DNA from: Gammaproteobacteria bacterium
GTDB taxonomy: Bacteria; Pseudomonadota; Gammaproteobacteria; HK1
Reading direction: 5' to 3'
Assembly (NCBI GenBank): GCA_021773645.1
Contig: JAJFJU010000003.1
Location: 1-64,000, forward strand
DNA: 64,000 nucleotides
Of this stretch, positions 12,531-21,949 are shown piece after piece. The translations under genes and the position numbers were made by a program. Numbering within the stretch: the first letter of the stretch is position 1; each line of letters starts with the position of its first letter. Under the pieces are notes generated by a model. It had not been told where the DNA came from, made no database searches, and was given only the letters and a program-made list of their open reading frames with translations.

Positions 12531-13883
12531 ATGGAGGCCGGGGACGATACCATTGCGGCGATTGCCACCCCCCCCGGCCGCGGTGGCATCGGCATAGTTC
12601 GGGTCTCTGGTCCTGCTACAGCGCTCATTGCCAAAAATCTATTGGCATCGGTGCCCGCCCCCCGTGTCGCCGTTTATCGCGATTTTTGCGATGCTGATGG
12701 CAAGCCCATAGATTCTGGCATCGCGCTATATTTTCCCGCGCCAAATACCTTTACCGGCGAAAACGTTCTGGAACTGCAGGGCCATGGTGGCCCCGTGGTG
12801 ATGGATTTATTGTTGGCTAGAACCCTGGAGCTTGGGGCACGGCAGGCTCGCCCCGGTGAATTCAGTCAGCGCGCCTTTCTCAACGGCAAGATGGATCTTG
12901 CTCAGGCGGAGGCAGTGGCCGATCTCATCGACAGCGCCACCGCGACCGCCGCACGGGGCGCCCAACGTTCCCTGTCTGGTGATTTTTCCCAAGAGGTGCG
13001 GTCGCTAAGCCGGCAGGTGGCAGAACTACGGGCCTTTGTTGAGGCGGCCATCGATTTCCCCGAGGAAGAGATCGATTTTCTCGCCGACAAAACGCTACTG
13101 GAGCGCCTTCAAGCGTTATCGGAGAAACTCACCAAAACCCTCTCTGCCACCCGTCAGGGGGTGTTGTTACAAGAGGGCCTCCGCGTGGTGATAGCCGGGC
13201 AGCCTAATGTCGGAAAATCCAGTTTGCTCAACGCCCTCTCCGGTAGCGACACCGCTATCGTTACCCATCTTCCCGGGACTACCCGTGATTTGCTGCGCGA
13301 ACAGATCCATTTGGATGGATTGCCGTTACATATCATCGATACCGCAGGACTGCGTGATACCGATGATTTGGTGGAACAACACGGCATTTATCGTGCTCGC
13401 GGTGCTATTGCAGAGGCCGACATTGTGTTGTTGGTGGTTGATGCTAGCCTGGGCGTCACCGAGATCGATCGCGTACTACTCGCTGAATTAGATTCGGCTC
13501 GTAAGTGTGTCGTGGTTCGTAACAAGATAGATTTAGCCGGTGAATCCGCGACGATTCTGCAGGGTAAGTTTGGCTCAGAGGTCGCACTTTCAGCCAAGTT
13601 GGGGCTAGGTATCGAGTTGCTGCGTGACTGTCTTAAACAGCAGGTGGGCTATGAGCAGGGTGATGAAGGGAGCTTTACCGCACGCCGGCGTCATCTGGAT
13701 GCGTTGCGTCGGGCAGAGCAACATATTGCGGTGGCCTACCAATGCATACAGGGAGCAAGGGCGGGCGAGTTGATGGCAGAAGATCTGCGAGCAGCGCAAC
13801 AATCCCTGGGTGAGATCACCGGTGAATTCAGCAACGAAGATCTGCTTGACCTGGTTTTTAGCGAATTTTGTATCGGAAAATAA
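12531..13883 (+). CDS. mnmE: tRNA uridine-5-carboxymethylaminomethyl modification GTPase MnmE
   Basis: Potassium-stimulated GTPase that with MnmG modifies U34 of certain tRNAs. It is 450 residues. The N-terminal folate-binding region starts DTIAAIATPPGRGGIGIVRVSG. A helical domain encloses the G domain, with GQPNVGKSS, DTAGLRDT and NKID. The C-terminal CIGK carries the catalytic Cys. It follows yidC in the usual order. However, mnmG-rsmG-parAB do not follow; lemA does. Confidence 0.97.
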   Translation: MEAGDDTIAAIATPPGRGGIGIVRVSGPATALIAKNLLASVPAPRVAVYRDFCDADGKPIDSGIALYFPAPNTFTGENVLELQGHGGPVVMDLLLARTLELGARQARPGEFSQRAFLNGKMDLAQAEAVADLIDSATATAARGAQRSLSGDFSQEVRSLSRQVAELRAFVEAAIDFPEEEIDFLADKTLLERLQALSEKLTKTLSATRQGVLLQEGLRVVIAGQPNVGKSSLLNALSGSDTAIVTHLPGTTRDLLREQIHLDGLPLHIIDTAGLRDTDDLVEQHGIYRARGAIAEADIVLLVVDASLGVTEIDRVLLAELDSARKCVVVRNKIDLAGESATILQGKFGSEVALSAKLGLGIELLRDCLKQQVGYEQGDEGSFTARRRHLDALRRAEQHIAVAYQCIQGARAGELMAEDLRAAQQSLGEITGEFSNEDLLDLVFSEFCIGK

Positions 13884-13903
13884 GTTTTTTGGGAGAGTTG
13901 ATC

Positions 13904-14500
13904 ATGGACATCACAAGCATCGTATTTTTGATTATTGTTGTCGGCCTGATTTTTTATATCGTTGGTATTTATAACCAGTTAGTGACGCTGAAGAATCGCT
14001 ATATAAATGCCTTTAGCCAAATCGAAATCCAATTAAAACGCCGCTACGATTTGATCCCCAACCTGGTGGAAACCGCCAAGGGTTATATGAAGCATGAGCG
14101 TGAGACCCTGGAGGCGGTGATCAATGCACGTAATGCGGCATCATCCATACTAAAAAATGCCGCGGCCAATCCCGCCAGCGCACAGGCCATCGGAGAACTG
14201 GCCGGTGCCGAGGGGGTTTTGCAGCAAGCTATGGGTAAGTTGAATGTGGTGATGGAGGCTTACCCGGAGTTGAAGGCCAATGAAAATATGATGCAGTTAT
14301 CGGAAGAGCTCACCACTACCGAAAATCGGGTGGCCTTTTCCCGGCAGGCTTTTAACGATTCGGTTACTGCTTACAACACTTATCGTCAGACCTTTCCCCC
14401 GGTATTTTTTGCTGCCAAGTTTGGCCATCCCACCGATGCGGTATTGCTAGAATTTGAAGACAGCCCAGAGATACAGGCTGCTCCCAAGGTATCGTTCTAG
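13904..14500 (+). CDS. lemA: LemA family protein
   Basis: Single-helix membrane protein of unknown molecular role, often encoded with M48 peptidases. The start is placed at the ATG at 13904, preceded by GGGAGAG, giving 198 residues. A hydrophobic helix spans about 3-25 (SIVFLIIVVGLIFYIVGIY). It is followed by the LemA hallmarks NRYINAFSQIEIQLKRRYDLIPNL (about 33-56) and a helical domain to the FPPVFFAAKFGH end. It lies 12 bases ahead of the peptidase gene, so the two are one transcription unit. Confidence 0.93.
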   Translation: MDITSIVFLIIVVGLIFYIVGIYNQLVTLKNRYINAFSQIEIQLKRRYDLIPNLVETAKGYMKHERETLEAVINARNAASSILKNAAANPASAQAIGELAGAEGVLQQAMGKLNVVMEAYPELKANENMMQLSEELTTTENRVAFSRQAFNDSVTAYNTYRQTFPPVFFAAKFGHPTDAVLLEFEDSPEIQAAPKVSF

Positions 14501-14512
14501 TCGCTCTTTCTC

Positions 14513-16447
14513 ATGGATTTCTTTACCCAGCAGGACAAGGCTCGACGAAATACCTCAACTCTGGTTTTATTGTTCGTTTTGGCCGTCATCGCGCTCATCG
14601 TCATTACCAATGTATTGGTCATGGCGATTTTTGTGGGGGCGGGCGGACAGGCGAACATGGGCCTTCAGTTGCAAGACTATTTTTCCTGGCGGATGTTTGG
14701 ATTAGTCGGTCTTGTGGTTACTGGCGTTGTCGCGTGCGCCATTGTCTATAAATGGTTTCAACTTTCTGATGGTGGTAAACGTGTGGCGGAGTCGCTGGGC
14801 GGACATCGCATTTATCCCAATACCCGGGACACCGATGAAAACCGTGTGCTGAATGTGGTGGAGGAAATGGCCATTGCCTCAGGGATGCCGGTACCTGCGG
14901 TTTATTTGCTGGCGGAGGAGGCTGGTATTAATGCCTTTGCCGCTGGCAACACCCCTGCCGACGCGGTGATTGGCGTCACCAAGGGGTGTATCGAACAATT
15001 TGATCGTGAACAACTGCAAGGCGTGATTGCCCATGAGTTCAGCCATATATTAAACGGTGATATGCGTCTGAATATTCGTCTAATCGCTCTGCTTAATGGA
15101 ATTTTGTTTATCGGTGGGGTGGGCGAGATATTGCTGCGTAGCGGTTCTCATCGCCGCCGAGGCTTTAGCTCCAATCGCCGTTCCGGGGATAGTCGTTTGG
15201 CCTTGTTGGGGCTGGGCCTGCTCATCATCGGCTGGCTTGGCAGCTTCTTTGGCAAGCTGATTAAATCCATGGTTAGCCGCCAGCGTGAATTTCTTGCCGA
15301 CGCATCGGCGGTGCAATTTACCCGTAATCCTCAAGGTATCGCCGATGCGCTAAAAATTATCGGAGGCTTTAGTCTCCACGGCGCAGTGACGAGCCCGAAT
15401 ACCCAAGAGGTGAGCCATCTCTTTTTTGGACAGGCTATAAGTAAGTTGGGCGGGATGTTTGCGACACACCCTCCATTGGAAGATCGTATTTCCCGTATCG
15501 AGCCACGTTGGGATGGGAAATTTATCCATCGCAAGCTGGCTGCTACTACTGCCGAGAGTGGTGAAACCTCCGAGCCTGATAAGAAAAGCAAAGCCGCGGT
15601 AATGGCGGCGATATTGGCCGGTCAGTTACCCAGCGCCCTGGCAGATGGAGATCTATCCGCGGAGTCTGAAACAGCGAGCGAGCTGAGCAAGGCCCGGAAT
15701 AGCATTAACAACATTCCGGCAGCACTGCTGCAGCATGCCCACGATCCCTTCGGTGCCAGTGCCCTGATTTATGCGTTATTGCTTAATCAGGATGCGGTGG
15801 TCCAGACCCGGCAGCTGGATTGTATAAAGCAACATAATGTGGCGGGCATGGCAGTACAGACGTCTCAACTAGCCCCGGTAGTGACGAAGATGAATCGGAG
15901 GTTTCGATTGCCGTTACTAGAGCTCTCCTTGCCAGCGCTAAAATGTCTTTCTGCCAAACAATATAAAATATTAAAACGGACGCTGGGCCTTCTCATCCGT
16001 GCTGATCAAAAGCTCGAATTATTTGAGTGGTGCCTGTATCAGCTGGTTAGCCATTATCTTGATCCTGAGCATATGCCGGTTAAATCGTCCCGGCCTTTGT
16101 ATAAAAAATCCGTACAAGTTGCCACGGAGTACCAATTGGTGCTTTCCACGCTTGCGCATAATGGACATCAGTCTGACGAAGATCGGGAGAGAGCCTTCGG
16201 TCGTGGTGCAAATACTGCGAGTTTGTACAACATTAACTTGTTAGCTAAACCGCAGTGCGCGTTAGATGATTTCATCAAGGCGGTAAACAAATTAGCTCTT
16301 TGCTATCCCTTAACCAAACATTTGTTGCTAAAAGGACTCGCAAATTGCGCTCGCCACGATAGCCGAATAAGCACTGAAGAACGGGAAATTATTTCGAGCG
16401 TAGCGGCAGTGATGGATTGCCCTGTGCCAGCATTGAATTCACTCTGA
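14513..16447 (+). CDS. M48 family (HtpX-like) membrane metallopeptidase with long C-terminal extension
   Basis: Zinc-dependent membrane endopeptidase related to HtpX. It is 644 residues, about twice HtpX size. Helices lie at about 17-40, 60-82, 187-207 and 229-250. The zinc site is H174-E-F-S-H178 (HEFSH), with the third ligand probably E259 in QREFLADASAVQF. The peptidase fold ends near THPPLEDRISRIEP (about 318-331). The remaining ~300 residues are a mainly helical soluble extension with no motif I recognise. Partner gene lemA precedes it. A membrane-protein quality-control role is inferred from the family. The extension may recognise substrates or regulate access. Confidence 0.9.
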   Translation: MDFFTQQDKARRNTSTLVLLFVLAVIALIVITNVLVMAIFVGAGGQANMGLQLQDYFSWRMFGLVGLVVTGVVACAIVYKWFQLSDGGKRVAESLGGHRIYPNTRDTDENRVLNVVEEMAIASGMPVPAVYLLAEEAGINAFAAGNTPADAVIGVTKGCIEQFDREQLQGVIAHEFSHILNGDMRLNIRLIALLNGILFIGGVGEILLRSGSHRRRGFSSNRRSGDSRLALLGLGLLIIGWLGSFFGKLIKSMVSRQREFLADASAVQFTRNPQGIADALKIIGGFSLHGAVTSPNTQEVSHLFFGQAISKLGGMFATHPPLEDRISRIEPRWDGKFIHRKLAATTAESGETSEPDKKSKAAVMAAILAGQLPSALADGDLSAESETASELSKARNSINNIPAALLQHAHDPFGASALIYALLLNQDAVVQTRQLDCIKQHNVAGMAVQTSQLAPVVTKMNRRFRLPLLELSLPALKCLSAKQYKILKRTLGLLIRADQKLELFEWCLYQLVSHYLDPEHMPVKSSRPLYKKSVQVATEYQLVLSTLAHNGHQSDEDRERAFGRGANTASLYNINLLAKPQCALDDFIKAVNKLALCYPLTKHLLLKGLANCARHDSRISTEEREIISSVAAVMDCPVPALNSL

Positions 16448-16559
16448 TTCTTCCAAGAAATATGGTGGATATTAGTGCGGGTTTCACCCAACTTATATTC
16501 CCAGGATAATGGCTTGGGTTTTCTACCCTATTGGACACTGCTAAGTGGGAGCTAATACA

Positions 16560-17348
16560 TTGCCGTTAGATACGCTGCCCCTATCTGTTTTCATCATTGC
16601 ACGTGACGAGGCAGATCGGGTCACCTGTACAATTGAAAGTGTGCGGGCCTGGGCGGATGAAATTATCGTGGTGGACAGTGGCAGCACTGATAACACGGTG
16701 GCGCTTTGCCGTGAGCTGGGTGCACGGACCGAGTTTCGTGAGTGGAGTGGTTACGGGGAGCAAAAGTGCTATGCCGAATCCTTGTGTTGTAACGATTGGG
16801 TGTTGAACCTGGATGCCGATGAGGAGCTAAGTGCAGAGCTTCAGTCCGAGATCCGCGCGTTGTGGAGTAAAGATGAACCGGCGTGTGTTGCTTATCGCCT
16901 ACCGTTCCTCGATGTGCATCCCTGGCAGAATAAAGGACATCTCTGGACGGTACACAATCATCCTATACGCCTTTATCGCCGTTCATTTGGGCATTACAAC
17001 CCCAGTCCAGTACACGATTTTGTTCATATTGAAAATGGCAGCGTTGGGGAATTAAAAGGCATTGTGTTACATCGCACTTTTCGTTCGCTTGAGCATCATG
17101 TACAAAAGCTCAATAAATATTCTAGCGCCCAGGCAGACGATTTATTTAAAAAGGGATGTGAGCCAGGGTTATGGAAGGTGTTGTTAACACCGCCTTTTGC
17201 ATTTTTTGTGTCGTATATCGTGCGCCGTGAGTTCGTGAATGGCTTGGACGGCGTTATTAGTAGTTATCTACATGCGTTTAAACGATTTATTCGCCTTGCA
17301 AAGGCAAGAGAGAAATTCAGGAAAGAGAAGAAGTCAGGGGAAAGATAA
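16560..17348 (+). CDS. Family 2 glycosyltransferase, WaaE/KdtX-like lipopolysaccharide core enzyme
   Basis: Likely adds a sugar to the inner core of lipopolysaccharide on the cytoplasmic face of the inner membrane. A TTG at 16560 is preferred as start because GGGAG lies 8 bases upstream; a GTG at 16545 is the alternative. The product is 262 residues. Visible GT-A motifs are LSVFIIARDEADR at the N-terminus, IIVVDSGSTDNT and the metal-binding NLDADEEL. The WSGYGEQKCYAES segment is typical of the WaaE/KdtX group. It is the first gene of a rightward three-glycosyltransferase run. Confidence 0.85.
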   Translation: MPLDTLPLSVFIIARDEADRVTCTIESVRAWADEIIVVDSGSTDNTVALCRELGARTEFREWSGYGEQKCYAESLCCNDWVLNLDADEELSAELQSEIRALWSKDEPACVAYRLPFLDVHPWQNKGHLWTVHNHPIRLYRRSFGHYNPSPVHDFVHIENGSVGELKGIVLHRTFRSLEHHVQKLNKYSSAQADDLFKKGCEPGLWKVLLTPPFAFFVSYIVRREFVNGLDGVISSYLHAFKRFIRLAKAREKFRKEKKSGER

Positions 17349-17401
17349 GTCCTTATTCGCTGGGCTAGATGTTTGGTAACTCTGTAGGGGAGAAATATAG
17401 C

Positions 17402-18463
17402 ATGCATGTGCTTAACGCAATGCTTGGAAAAAAACTAGGGGGTATAGAGCAGGCGTTTATCGACTATTGCCGTGCGCTGGATGGGCAGGGAAATAAGGTC
17501 ACTGCGTTATTACACCCTCAGGCAATGATTAAACGGTTTTTAGTTCCGTATATTGATGGCAGTCGTATAGAGATAAAGGAAATTGGAAACTGGGGCCAAT
17601 GGGACAAGCTGTCCGTTATAAAAATAAGGGCCTTAATAAAACAATCTAATCCCGACGTTATTATTGCACACGGACTGCGTGCCGCAGGGTTGTTGAGACA
17701 AGCAGCCAAAGGACTTTGTCCTATTGTAGGTGTCACCCATAATTATAAAAACAAAAAGTTGATGAATCTGAATGCGCTATTTTCCATCACCAAAGAATTA
17801 TTGGATCTGGTCATTGCATCCGGACAGAAAAAGGGAACGGTTTATCACATTCCCAACATGATCGATGTACATGCCTCGGCACGAATCACGCCAAGAACAT
17901 ATCGCAAACCGCTCGTTATCGGTGCGATGGGACGTTTCGTAGAAAAGAAGGGTTTTCCTGATTTTATTTTGGCCGTTGAGTTACTAAATAAACGTGGTCT
18001 CGATTCTCAAGTGATGCTTGCCGGTAGCGGCGAAGATGAAGTTAAGCTAAAGGAACTGGTAGCCGAAAAAGGCCTTTCTAAAATCGTTAACTTTCTGGGA
18101 TGGATTGAGAATAAAGATGATTTTTATAACGCCATCGACATATTTTGTTTGCCCTCGTGGAGCGAGCCATTTGGAATTGTTCTCATAGAGGCTTTTGCCC
18201 GCGGAATTCCTACCGTTACAACGAATATAGAGGGGCCAGCGGAGATTGCGACGAATAGGCATGACGCATTAATGGTGCCCAAAAAGAATCCTGCACAGAT
18301 GGCCGCCGCTCTGGAGGAACTTATGGCTGACCATGGATTAGCAGATCGCCTTGCTGATAATGCAGTTAATACGGTGCGAGAGCGGTATCAGATATCTACG
18401 GTGGGAAAAAAGATGCATTCAGCACTACAGGAAATCATTGAACATTACCGGCAGGCGGGATAG
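17402..18463 (+). CDS. Family 4 glycosyltransferase
   Basis: GT-B fold glycosyltransferase, probably lipopolysaccharide core or O-chain assembly. The ATG at 17402 is preferred over an upstream in-frame ATG at 17369 because GGGGAG lies about 10 bases ahead, giving 353 residues. The N-terminal domain includes KKLGGIEQAFIDYCRAL. The C-terminal donor domain has IGAMGRFVEKKGF, LAGSGEDE and the acidic motif PSWSEPFGIVLIEAFARGIP. Base composition is visibly richer in A and T than the next gene, a common sign of exchange in surface polysaccharide loci. The sugar and acceptor cannot be told. Confidence 0.88.
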   Translation: MHVLNAMLGKKLGGIEQAFIDYCRALDGQGNKVTALLHPQAMIKRFLVPYIDGSRIEIKEIGNWGQWDKLSVIKIRALIKQSNPDVIIAHGLRAAGLLRQAAKGLCPIVGVTHNYKNKKLMNLNALFSITKELLDLVIASGQKKGTVYHIPNMIDVHASARITPRTYRKPLVIGAMGRFVEKKGFPDFILAVELLNKRGLDSQVMLAGSGEDEVKLKELVAEKGLSKIVNFLGWIENKDDFYNAIDIFCLPSWSEPFGIVLIEAFARGIPTVTTNIEGPAEIATNRHDALMVPKKNPAQMAAALEELMADHGLADRLADNAVNTVRERYQISTVGKKMHSALQEIIEHYRQAG

Positions 18464-18468
18464 ATAGT

Positions 18469-19563
18469 ATGCGTATTTTATTTTGTAGCGAGGGCTTCAT
18501 CATCGATGGGGTTGCCTCCTATAACCTTTATCTTTCTGCGGCACTGGTTCGGGCGGGGCATGAGGTTGCCGTTGTGGGTCGTTGGGCCGGGCTCAAGGGT
18601 TATCAGCAATTGCATCGCCGGCACGGTGTACAGGTGTTGCAACGCCCGGCATTGAGCCGTAAGGCCGGAAGTCTGGTTGCGCTGGCGGCCGAGTTCAAGC
18701 CCGAGCTCATCATCACCGATGCGCGGCGTTCCTTCCCCTTCGCTTTACGGGTTCGTCGCCGTACCGGCGCGCCGGTGATTACGGTGTTTCACGATCCACC
18801 GCTGCTGGATCGCACCGGCGAACGCAGCATTGCCTCACTGGCTGCGGAGAGCATTGCCTGGGTGACCTCTGAACGTCCTATTTATGAGGCCTTGCAAGCG
18901 ATAGGTGCGGAGATACCGCTACGCCATGTTCCGCGTCCGGTGGATGCCATGATGCAGGTCTTTCCCATGCCGCAACGTGATCCCTTCCGGCTGCTGTGTA
19001 TGGGGCGCTTGAGCGGCTGGAAGTCCTGGGGTTCGCGAGCCATCGTGGCCCATGCGGCGGAATTGCGTCGTGAGATTCCCTCGTTGGAGATTACTGTGCT
19101 CGGGGGTGGGGGGCGTTATCTGAGTTTTTGGCGAGATGCGCGGGCGGCAAACCGTGCGGTGGGTACTCGCTTCGTTCGCTTGGCGGGTATGCAGATCGAT
19201 CCTCAGCCTTTTTTGCGTGAGGCCTCGGTGGTTTGTGCGGGAGCGACCTCGGCGGTGGAGGCGATTCTCTGTGGACGCCCGGTGTTGGCGGTGAGCGGTT
19301 GGTGGATTGGTCCAATTACCGAAGAGAATTTACAGATCGGTGTCGATTGCCACTTTGGAGATCGGGTGAGTGTCTACAAGGTTCGTAATGATGCGGATGC
19401 CGTTTGCCAGGGGGTTATCGATTTCTACCGTGGTTGGCAGGATGCGGAATTGTCAAAACGGGTGGAGGATCTGCGTGTCCAGCTAGCCAAGGCTTACAGT
19501 GCTGAAGAAACCATCGCTGACTACCATGCCCTGTTTCAGGAAACCCTTTTAAAGGCGGTTTAA
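18469..19563 (+). CDS. Glycosyltransferase, GT-B fold (family 4-like)
   Basis: 364 residues starting 5 bases after the previous glycosyltransferase. The N-terminal MRILFCSEGFIIDGVASYNLYL and the donor-side LLCMGRLSGWKSWGSRAIV and TVLGGGGRY segments indicate a GT-B enzyme. The usual EPFGxxxxEAMA motif is replaced by CAGATSAVEAILCGRPVLAV. It ends in a 4-base overlap with the convergent ligase gene. It is presumed to act in lipopolysaccharide assembly by location. The donor is unknown. Confidence 0.78.
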   Translation: MRILFCSEGFIIDGVASYNLYLSAALVRAGHEVAVVGRWAGLKGYQQLHRRHGVQVLQRPALSRKAGSLVALAAEFKPELIITDARRSFPFALRVRRRTGAPVITVFHDPPLLDRTGERSIASLAAESIAWVTSERPIYEALQAIGAEIPLRHVPRPVDAMMQVFPMPQRDPFRLLCMGRLSGWKSWGSRAIVAHAAELRREIPSLEITVLGGGGRYLSFWRDARAANRAVGTRFVRLAGMQIDPQPFLREASVVCAGATSAVEAILCGRPVLAVSGWWIGPITEENLQIGVDCHFGDRVSVYKVRNDADAVCQGVIDFYRGWQDAELSKRVEDLRVQLAKAYSAEETIADYHALFQETLLKAV

Positions 19564-20837
19564 ACGGCTGTTTCGGGGCTCTCTTTCACCCCCAGGGCGG
19601 CGCAATAGAGCGCAATGAGCCACCACACCAGCTGAGACCAGAAAGCCGAGTAGATGGCGAAGTGCGAGTTAAGGGGAAAAAAGGCGGCTAGCAAGGCGAT
19701 TCCGTAGGGCAGCATCCATCGCTGTGTGGTTGAAGCGGCGCGCCAACCACTTCTTAACAGTAACCCCAGGGCCATAAGCAGTCCAGCCAGACCCAGTAGG
19801 CCGGTTTCTGCGGCTAACTCGGTCAGCAAGTTATGGGTATTGGTGGGAAGGATGGGTGGCTTGAGCTGCAGATAGGGGTCATCGGCCTCGGCATATTTGC
19901 TGTAGGCATAACGAAAACCCCGCGGGCCAACACCGGTGAGTGGATTAGCGGCAAACATATTTTTGGCGGTATTCCAGATAAGCATGCGATGGGCAATGGA
20001 ATCCCTGGCGGGGTCGCGTTCCCCTGATAGAAAGGAGACGGTTCGGTCTACCCGGGTGCTGAAGGTGGGGGCGTAGCGGTAGGCGACACCCACGCATAGC
20101 GAGAGCCCGACTAGGGCGGCTACCAGCGGGCGGATCGCCTTACGGCCATGGTGTCGCAGATAGAGGGTGCCATAGGCGATGAGTACGACGCCGAGCATGA
20201 CCCATGCAGAGCGATTGCCGGCTATCAGTACGGCACTGATAGTGCTGAGAAAGACGAGCGCTTGCGCGAGTATTGGCCAATGCCGCCGAGCGTGCTCCCA
20301 CAGCAGTGGTGATAACAGAGCCAGGCAGAAGCTGAATTTGAGATTGCTCTCCCCAAATAAGGCATTGGGGCGTCCATGGGCCGGACCGAAACCAAAGAGA
20401 TCGTTGCCGAACACCATCTGTACCATCGCATCCAGCAGCCAAAAAGCGATTAGCCAGGCGGAAAGCCGCAGTAATTGCCGGTGGCTGCCAACGCTATGGA
20501 TAGCGAGAATGAGGAAGATGCCGCCGAGGAAAAAGCGTAGATGAGTTACTACCACCCGGCTGCTGTGCGCCGCTTCTACTGCGCCAGGTAACGCCAGCAG
20601 CTGTGGTAGCCACATGGCGAGAAAGACCAATCCAAAGAGGCGTATGGCCGGTAGCTCATGCAGTCGCCAGCCACCACCCGCCATTAACCAAAGGCCAAGT
20701 GCTGCCATCAGCAACACTGGTATTTCGACCATTCGTCCCACGGGCAACAAGAGCAAACAGGCCCAGGCGAGGCCAAAGCCTAGCCACGATGGCAGGGATT
20801 TCGGTTGACTATTTGGTGGTGCTGTTTCCATTGTCAA
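19560..20837 (-). CDS. O-antigen ligase (WaaL-like) polytopic membrane protein
   Basis: Transfers undecaprenyl-linked polysaccharide to lipid A-core on the periplasmic face, or a related polymerising step. It is 425 residues with about ten hydrophobic helices. The large periplasmic loop and Wzy_C-type segment lie around GVGPRGFRYAYSKYAEADDP and PTNTHNLLTELAAETGLLGL, where the conserved Arg and His of the family are found. It overlaps the upstream glycosyltransferase gene by 4 bases. A Wzy polymerase cannot be excluded, but the msbA and core-glycosyltransferase context favours a ligase. Confidence 0.82.
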   Translation of the reverse strand: MTMETAPPNSQPKSLPSWLGFGLAWACLLLLPVGRMVEIPVLLMAALGLWLMAGGGWRLHELPAIRLFGLVFLAMWLPQLLALPGAVEAAHSSRVVVTHLRFFLGGIFLILAIHSVGSHRQLLRLSAWLIAFWLLDAMVQMVFGNDLFGFGPAHGRPNALFGESNLKFSFCLALLSPLLWEHARRHWPILAQALVFLSTISAVLIAGNRSAWVMLGVVLIAYGTLYLRHHGRKAIRPLVAALVGLSLCVGVAYRYAPTFSTRVDRTVSFLSGERDPARDSIAHRMLIWNTAKNMFAANPLTGVGPRGFRYAYSKYAEADDPYLQLKPPILPTNTHNLLTELAAETGLLGLAGLLMALGLLLRSGWRAASTTQRWMLPYGIALLAAFFPLNSHFAIYSAFWSQLVWWLIALYCAALGVKESPETAV

Positions 20838-21949
20838 TTCATCAGCTCCTGGTAGAGGCTGAGGGTACTGGTAAGCATGTCTTCGAGCCGATAACGACGT
20901 TGTTCTGCTACCTGCGGCAGCGTTTGATAGTAAGTACTTACACGCGCGGTGAGCGTGGCTATATCGCCTAATGGCACCAGTCCCTGAGGAAATAGATTAG
21001 CCAGAATCTCACCGACACCGCCGTGATCGTAACCAATCACCGGGGTGCCGACGCTAAGCGCCTCCAAGGTGGTACGGCCGAAGGATTCCGGTTTGCTCGA
21101 TAGTGAGAAGACGATATCGGAGGCGGCATAGATTTCCCGCATATCGCTGCGCTGTCCAGTGAAGCAAAGATGTGGGCCCAGCCCCAGTTCCCGTACCCGT
21201 TCACGCAATTCCTGCGCATAGCGCTGGCGACGTGGATGCTCACCGCCAACTATGAGGCCATAGACAGGCAATCCGGCGGCTACTAAACGGTGAATCATTT
21301 CGAGAAAATCGTGGTGGCCCTTGAGGCGGGTGATGCGTCCCGGCAGGGTGAGTACAAAGCGATCAAGCAGTGCCGGATATTGAGTCTGCCAAGCTAGGCG
21401 CCACGCCTCGTTGGGCTGATAGCCGTGGGGAAACTCCGTTGCCCGAATGCCACGGGGGATGACCCGAATGCGTTCCGGATCGAGGGCTGGATAGTGCTTG
21501 TGCAGATAGTTTTCCACGGTATGTGAAACCGCAATGATGCGTTCACCGCGACACATGACGGCACTATAAGGTCCGACAGAATAAAGGCCATGAACCGTAG
21601 ATACATGATGGGGGCGATGCCCCGCTGCGATCCCACGCAATGCGAGATCAACGATCCAGGCCGGCAGTCGGGAACGCACGTGAATGACGTCCACCGGATG
21701 GCTGCGTAGCCAGCGGCGCAGTCGTGGTACCAGGCGAAGAGTCCAGAGGGATTTTCGGCCGATAGGCCAGGCCAGATGTTCACTACCACCCCGCTCCAAT
21801 TCGGGCACCATGCTGCCGCCCTCGGACATGACCATGGAATGGTGACCGGCGGCTACCAGTGCCGCGGCGACTTCCAGGGTGCCCCGTTCCACTCCGCCAC
21901 CATTTAGCGCGGGTAGTATCTGAAGTATCTTCAAGCGCCGAGTTGCCAT
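20834..21949 (-). CDS. Family 4 glycosyltransferase
   Basis: 371 residues. The N-terminal LKILQILPALNGGGVERGTLEVAAAL is the nucleotide-sugar enzyme signature of family 4. The C-terminal domain has TLPGRITRLKGHHDFLEM and SSKPESFGRTTLEALSVGTPVI, with the conserved Glu pair. It overlaps the ligase gene by 4 bases and the preceding ELM1-family gene by 19 bases, so it belongs to a leftward msbA-ELM1-GT-ligase operon. It probably builds the outer part of the lipopolysaccharide core. Confidence 0.88.
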   Translation of the reverse strand: MATRRLKILQILPALNGGGVERGTLEVAAALVAAGHHSMVMSEGGSMVPELERGGSEHLAWPIGRKSLWTLRLVPRLRRWLRSHPVDVIHVRSRLPAWIVDLALRGIAAGHRPHHVSTVHGLYSVGPYSAVMCRGERIIAVSHTVENYLHKHYPALDPERIRVIPRGIRATEFPHGYQPNEAWRLAWQTQYPALLDRFVLTLPGRITRLKGHHDFLEMIHRLVAAGLPVYGLIVGGEHPRRQRYAQELRERVRELGLGPHLCFTGQRSDMREIYAASDIVFSLSSKPESFGRTTLEALSVGTPVIGYDHGGVGEILANLFPQGLVPLGDIATLTARVSTYYQTLPQVAEQRRYRLEDMLTSTLSLYQELMN

